Shown here piece by piece: positions 4,321 through 6,706 of a DNA stretch of 6,706 bases. Made by a program: the position numbers and the translations under genes. The DNA is taken from contig JAFIHO010000126.1 in NCBI GenBank assembly GCA_017849395.1, forward strand, positions 1 to 6,706. The letters are read 5' to 3'. Under the pieces are notes generated by a model, which worked only from the letters and a program-made list of their open reading frames with translations, made no database searches and had not been told where the DNA came from. Numbering within the stretch: position 1 is the stretch's first letter; each line of letters opens with the position of its first letter. The stretch comes from Hyphomicrobiales bacterium (GTDB taxonomy: Bacteria > Pseudomonadota > Alphaproteobacteria > Micropepsales > Micropepsaceae).

Positions 4321-6706
4321 GTGAAGCCGTTATCGCCGACCGCACGCACGATTCTGAAGTATCTGGGCCTTGGCAGCGCCGGACTGGCGCTGCTCGCGGT
4401 GCTGGCAGTGGTTGTCTATGTCGGCATGGTGCTGCAGGGCCTGCCCAGCGTCGATACGTTGCAGCATTACGAACCTAAGATCACCACCCGCGTTTATGCC
4501 GGTAACGGCACCGTGCTGGGCGAATATGCCCGCGAGCGCCGGGTGTTCGTGCCTGCCGCCTTTGTTCCCAAGCTGGTGAAGGAAGCCTTCACCAGCGCCG
4601 AGGACCGCAATTTCTACAACCATCCCGGCGTCGATCCGACCGGCATCCTGCGCGCCGCGATCAAGGATGTGGGACTGGTCATCGAAGGCCGCCGTCCGCA
4701 GGGCGCTTCCACCATCACCCAGCAGGTGGCACGCACCTTCCTGCTCAATTCGGACGTGAAGTTCAGCCGCAAGGTGCGTGAGGCGATCTTGGCCATCCGC
4801 ATTGATGCAGCCTATCCCAAGGAGAAGATTCTTGAACTTTATCTGAACGAGATCTATCTCGGCGAGAATTGCTATGGCGTGGCGGCGGCGGCGCTGAATT
4901 ATTTCGGCAAGTCGCTGGACGAACTGAATGTGCCGGAAGTCGCGTTCCTGGCGGCGTTGCCCAAAGGGCCGAACAATTACGATCCGCGCTACAATCATCA
5001 GGCAGCGGTGGACCGGCGCAACTGGGTCATCCAGCAGATGGCCGAAAACAATTACATCACCCCGGCGCAGGCCAAGGCCGCGCGGGCAATGCCGCTCATC
5101 ACCCAGACGCGCGCCATGGGTAGCCAGACCGCCGATGTGGATTATTTCGTCGAAGAGGTGCGCCGCCTTCTTTATTCGCGCTATGGCGCGAAGGAATTGT
5201 ATGATGGCGGGTTGCAGGTTCGCGCCTCGCTGGATACCCGGCTGCAGAATTTCGCCGTCGGCGCGTTGCGCAACGGATTGGTGCGTTATGACCGCCGCCA
5301 TGGCTGGCGCGGCGCCCGGGCCCATATCGACATGCAGAAGGACTGGAAGGCGGAGATATCTCATCTTCCCAACCGGTCCGGCATCGAGACCTGGCGGGTG
5401 GCGGTGGCGCTGTCCTATCAGGGCCGCAACATCGAGATCGGATTCCGCGACGGCTCTACCGGCCTCCTGACCTATGACGGTTACAAATGGGCCCGCAAGC
5501 AATTGCCCGGCGGGACCTGGGGCGGCACGCCGCAAAAGCCGCAGGAGATCGCCAAGCCCGGCGACCTGCTTTATGTCGAGCAACTCGACAAACCCGCCAA
5601 GGAGGGCGAGTTCGGCCTGCGTCAGGTGCCGGAAATCAACGGCGCCATCGTTGCGATGGACCCGCACACGGGCCGGGTGCTGGCGCTGTCGGGTGGTTTC
5701 TCCTACGCCTCCAGCCAGTTCGATCGCGCGATGCAGGCGATGCGTCAGCCTGGCTCGGCCTTCAAGCCGTTCGTGTATGCCGCCGCGCTGGACAATGGGT
5801 ATACGCCGGTTTCAAAAGTGCTGGACGCGCCCTTCGTGCTCGACATGGGGCCGGGGCAGGGCATCTGGCGGCCCGCCAATTTCGAACATGAGTTCCTGGG
5901 CGAGACCACCTTGCGCCGCGGACTGGAACTGTCGCGCAACGTGATGACCGTGCGGCTGGCGCATGATGTCGGCATGGAAAAGGTCGTGCCCTATCCGATC
6001 CGTTTTGGCGTGTATGACAAGCTGCCGCCTCTGCTGGCCAACTCGCTGGGCGCCTATGAGACCACCCTGCTGAAGCTGGTCACCGGCTATTCGGAATTCG
6101 TCAATGGCGGCAAGAAGGTCAGCCCGTCGCTGGTGGACCGCATCCAGGACCGCAACGGCAAGACGATCTGGCGGCACGACACGCGCAAGTGCGAGGGCTG
6201 CAACGCGCCCTGGACCGGCCAGCAGGAGCCGCTGCTGGAAGACACGCGCGAGCAGATGATCGATCCGCGCACCGCCTATCAGGTTGTCTCCATGCTGGAA
6301 GGCGTGGTCCGCCGCGGTACCGGCGTTTCGGTCAATGCGGTGGGCAAGCCGCTGGCAGGCAAGACCGGCACCTCTTCGGATGCGCGCGATACCTGGTTCA
6401 TCGGCTTCTCTCCCGATCTTGCGGTGGGTGTGTTCGTGGGTTTCGACACGCCGCGCACTCTGGGCCCGCATGAACAGGGCGCGATCACTGCCGCGCCCAT
6501 CTTCCGCGACTTCATGAAGGGCGCGCTAGCCGACCAGCCGCCTACGCCCTTCCGCGTCGCGCCGGGCATCGAGGAAATCTCGGTGGATTCTAATACTGGC
6601 GTCCCCGAGCCGCCGGGTACGCGCGGCGCGCTCATGGAAGCCTACAAGCCCGGTACCGCGCCGGGCGCCACGGCGCTGCGCCCCACCAGCCCCCCGACGC
6701 CCGGCC
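4321..6706 (+). CDS. mrcA: Penicillin-binding protein 1A, bifunctional peptidoglycan synthase; C-terminus cut off by the window edge
   Basis: This enzyme polymerises lipid II into glycan strands and cross-links their peptides; it is anchored in the inner membrane with its domains in the periplasm. From GTG 4321, 795 residues are visible with no stop. A short cytoplasmic tail is followed by one membrane segment (about 14-38). The GT51 glycosyltransferase domain (about 60-235) shows EDRNFYNHPG with catalytic E94, GASTITQQ (128-135), RKVRE with the second glutamate E154, and ELYLNEIYLG (172-181). An OB-like domain typical of PBP1A (about 325-425, from RHGWRG) precedes the transpeptidase domain (about 437-735) with S479-x-x-K482 (S479 is the beta-lactam-acylated nucleophile), S538-R-N540 and K681-TGT. 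A CxxC pair (C624, C627) sits before the last motif. The visible end is a proline-rich tail, so little is probably missing. All catalytic motifs are intact. The paired amidase gene upstream suggests coordinated wall synthesis and cutting. Confidence 0.98.
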   Translation, partial: MKPLSPTARTILKYLGLGSAGLALLAVLAVVVYVGMVLQGLPSVDTLQHYEPKITTRVYAGNGTVLGEYARERRVFVPAAFVPKLVKEAFTSAEDRNFYNHPGVDPTGILRAAIKDVGLVIEGRRPQGASTITQQVARTFLLNSDVKFSRKVREAILAIRIDAAYPKEKILELYLNEIYLGENCYGVAAAALNYFGKSLDELNVPEVAFLAALPKGPNNYDPRYNHQAAVDRRNWVIQQMAENNYITPAQAKAARAMPLITQTRAMGSQTADVDYFVEEVRRLLYSRYGAKELYDGGLQVRASLDTRLQNFAVGALRNGLVRYDRRHGWRGARAHIDMQKDWKAEISHLPNRSGIETWRVAVALSYQGRNIEIGFRDGSTGLLTYDGYKWARKQLPGGTWGGTPQKPQEIAKPGDLLYVEQLDKPAKEGEFGLRQVPEINGAIVAMDPHTGRVLALSGGFSYASSQFDRAMQAMRQPGSAFKPFVYAAALDNGYTPVSKVLDAPFVLDMGPGQGIWRPANFEHEFLGETTLRRGLELSRNVMTVRLAHDVGMEKVVPYPIRFGVYDKLPPLLANSLGAYETTLLKLVTGYSEFVNGGKKVSPSLVDRIQDRNGKTIWRHDTRKCEGCNAPWTGQQEPLLEDTREQMIDPRTAYQVVSMLEGVVRRGTGVSVNAVGKPLAGKTGTSSDARDTWFIGFSPDLAVGVFVGFDTPRTLGPHEQGAITAAPIFRDFMKGALADQPPTPFRVAPGIEEISVDSNTGVPEPPGTRGALMEAYKPGTAPGATALRPTSPPTPG

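Noticed and set aside
4330..5667. Long minus-strand open frame of 445 codons across mrcA
   Set aside because: It mirrors the GT51 and OB-domain coding region of mrcA, with no recognisable protein features; it is a shadow of codon bias.

Overview
The window is GC-rich chromosomal DNA from an alphaproteobacterium. I infer this from the long acidic insertion inside the S1 domain of RNase E, the divergent order rne / AMIN-amidase / PBP1A that I know from alphaproteobacterial genomes, and the style of the PBP1A sequence. I cannot name the genus. No rRNA, tRNA, insertion sequence, CRISPR array or other sign of recent transfer is visible. This is conserved core genome, not an accessory island.

Layout. 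Positions 1-2375, minus strand: rne, ribonuclease E, the first 791 residues, with the C-terminus beyond the left edge. Positions 2376-2823: a divergent intergenic region of about 450 bp with a candidate rne promoter, a probable long and structured rne leader, and two tandem inverted repeats just before the amidase. Positions 2824-4224, plus strand: a secreted, zinc-dependent N-acetylmuramoyl-L-alanine amidase of the AmiC type (AMIN plus Amidase_3). Positions 4225-4320: a 96-bp gap that holds a strong imperfect stem-loop. Positions 4321-6706, plus strand: mrcA/ponA, penicillin-binding protein 1A, 795 residues visible, with the end beyond the right edge.

How the genes fit together. RNase E is the main endonuclease of mRNA decay and the scaffold of the RNA degradosome. 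The two plus-strand genes pair a cell-wall hydrolase, which cuts the stem peptide off the glycan strand and is needed for daughter-cell separation, with a bifunctional cell-wall synthase (glycosyltransferase plus transpeptidase). They are probably co-transcribed or partly uncoupled by the stem-loop between them.

I see no undescribed gene system. The parts most worth a second look are non-coding: a hairpin that holds both candidate ATG starts of the amidase, an inverted repeat just upstream of it, the structured rne leader with a CCUCC loop that could pair with the rne ribosome binding site, and the 43-nt stem-loop between amiC and mrcA. All four were found by eye and need comparative support.
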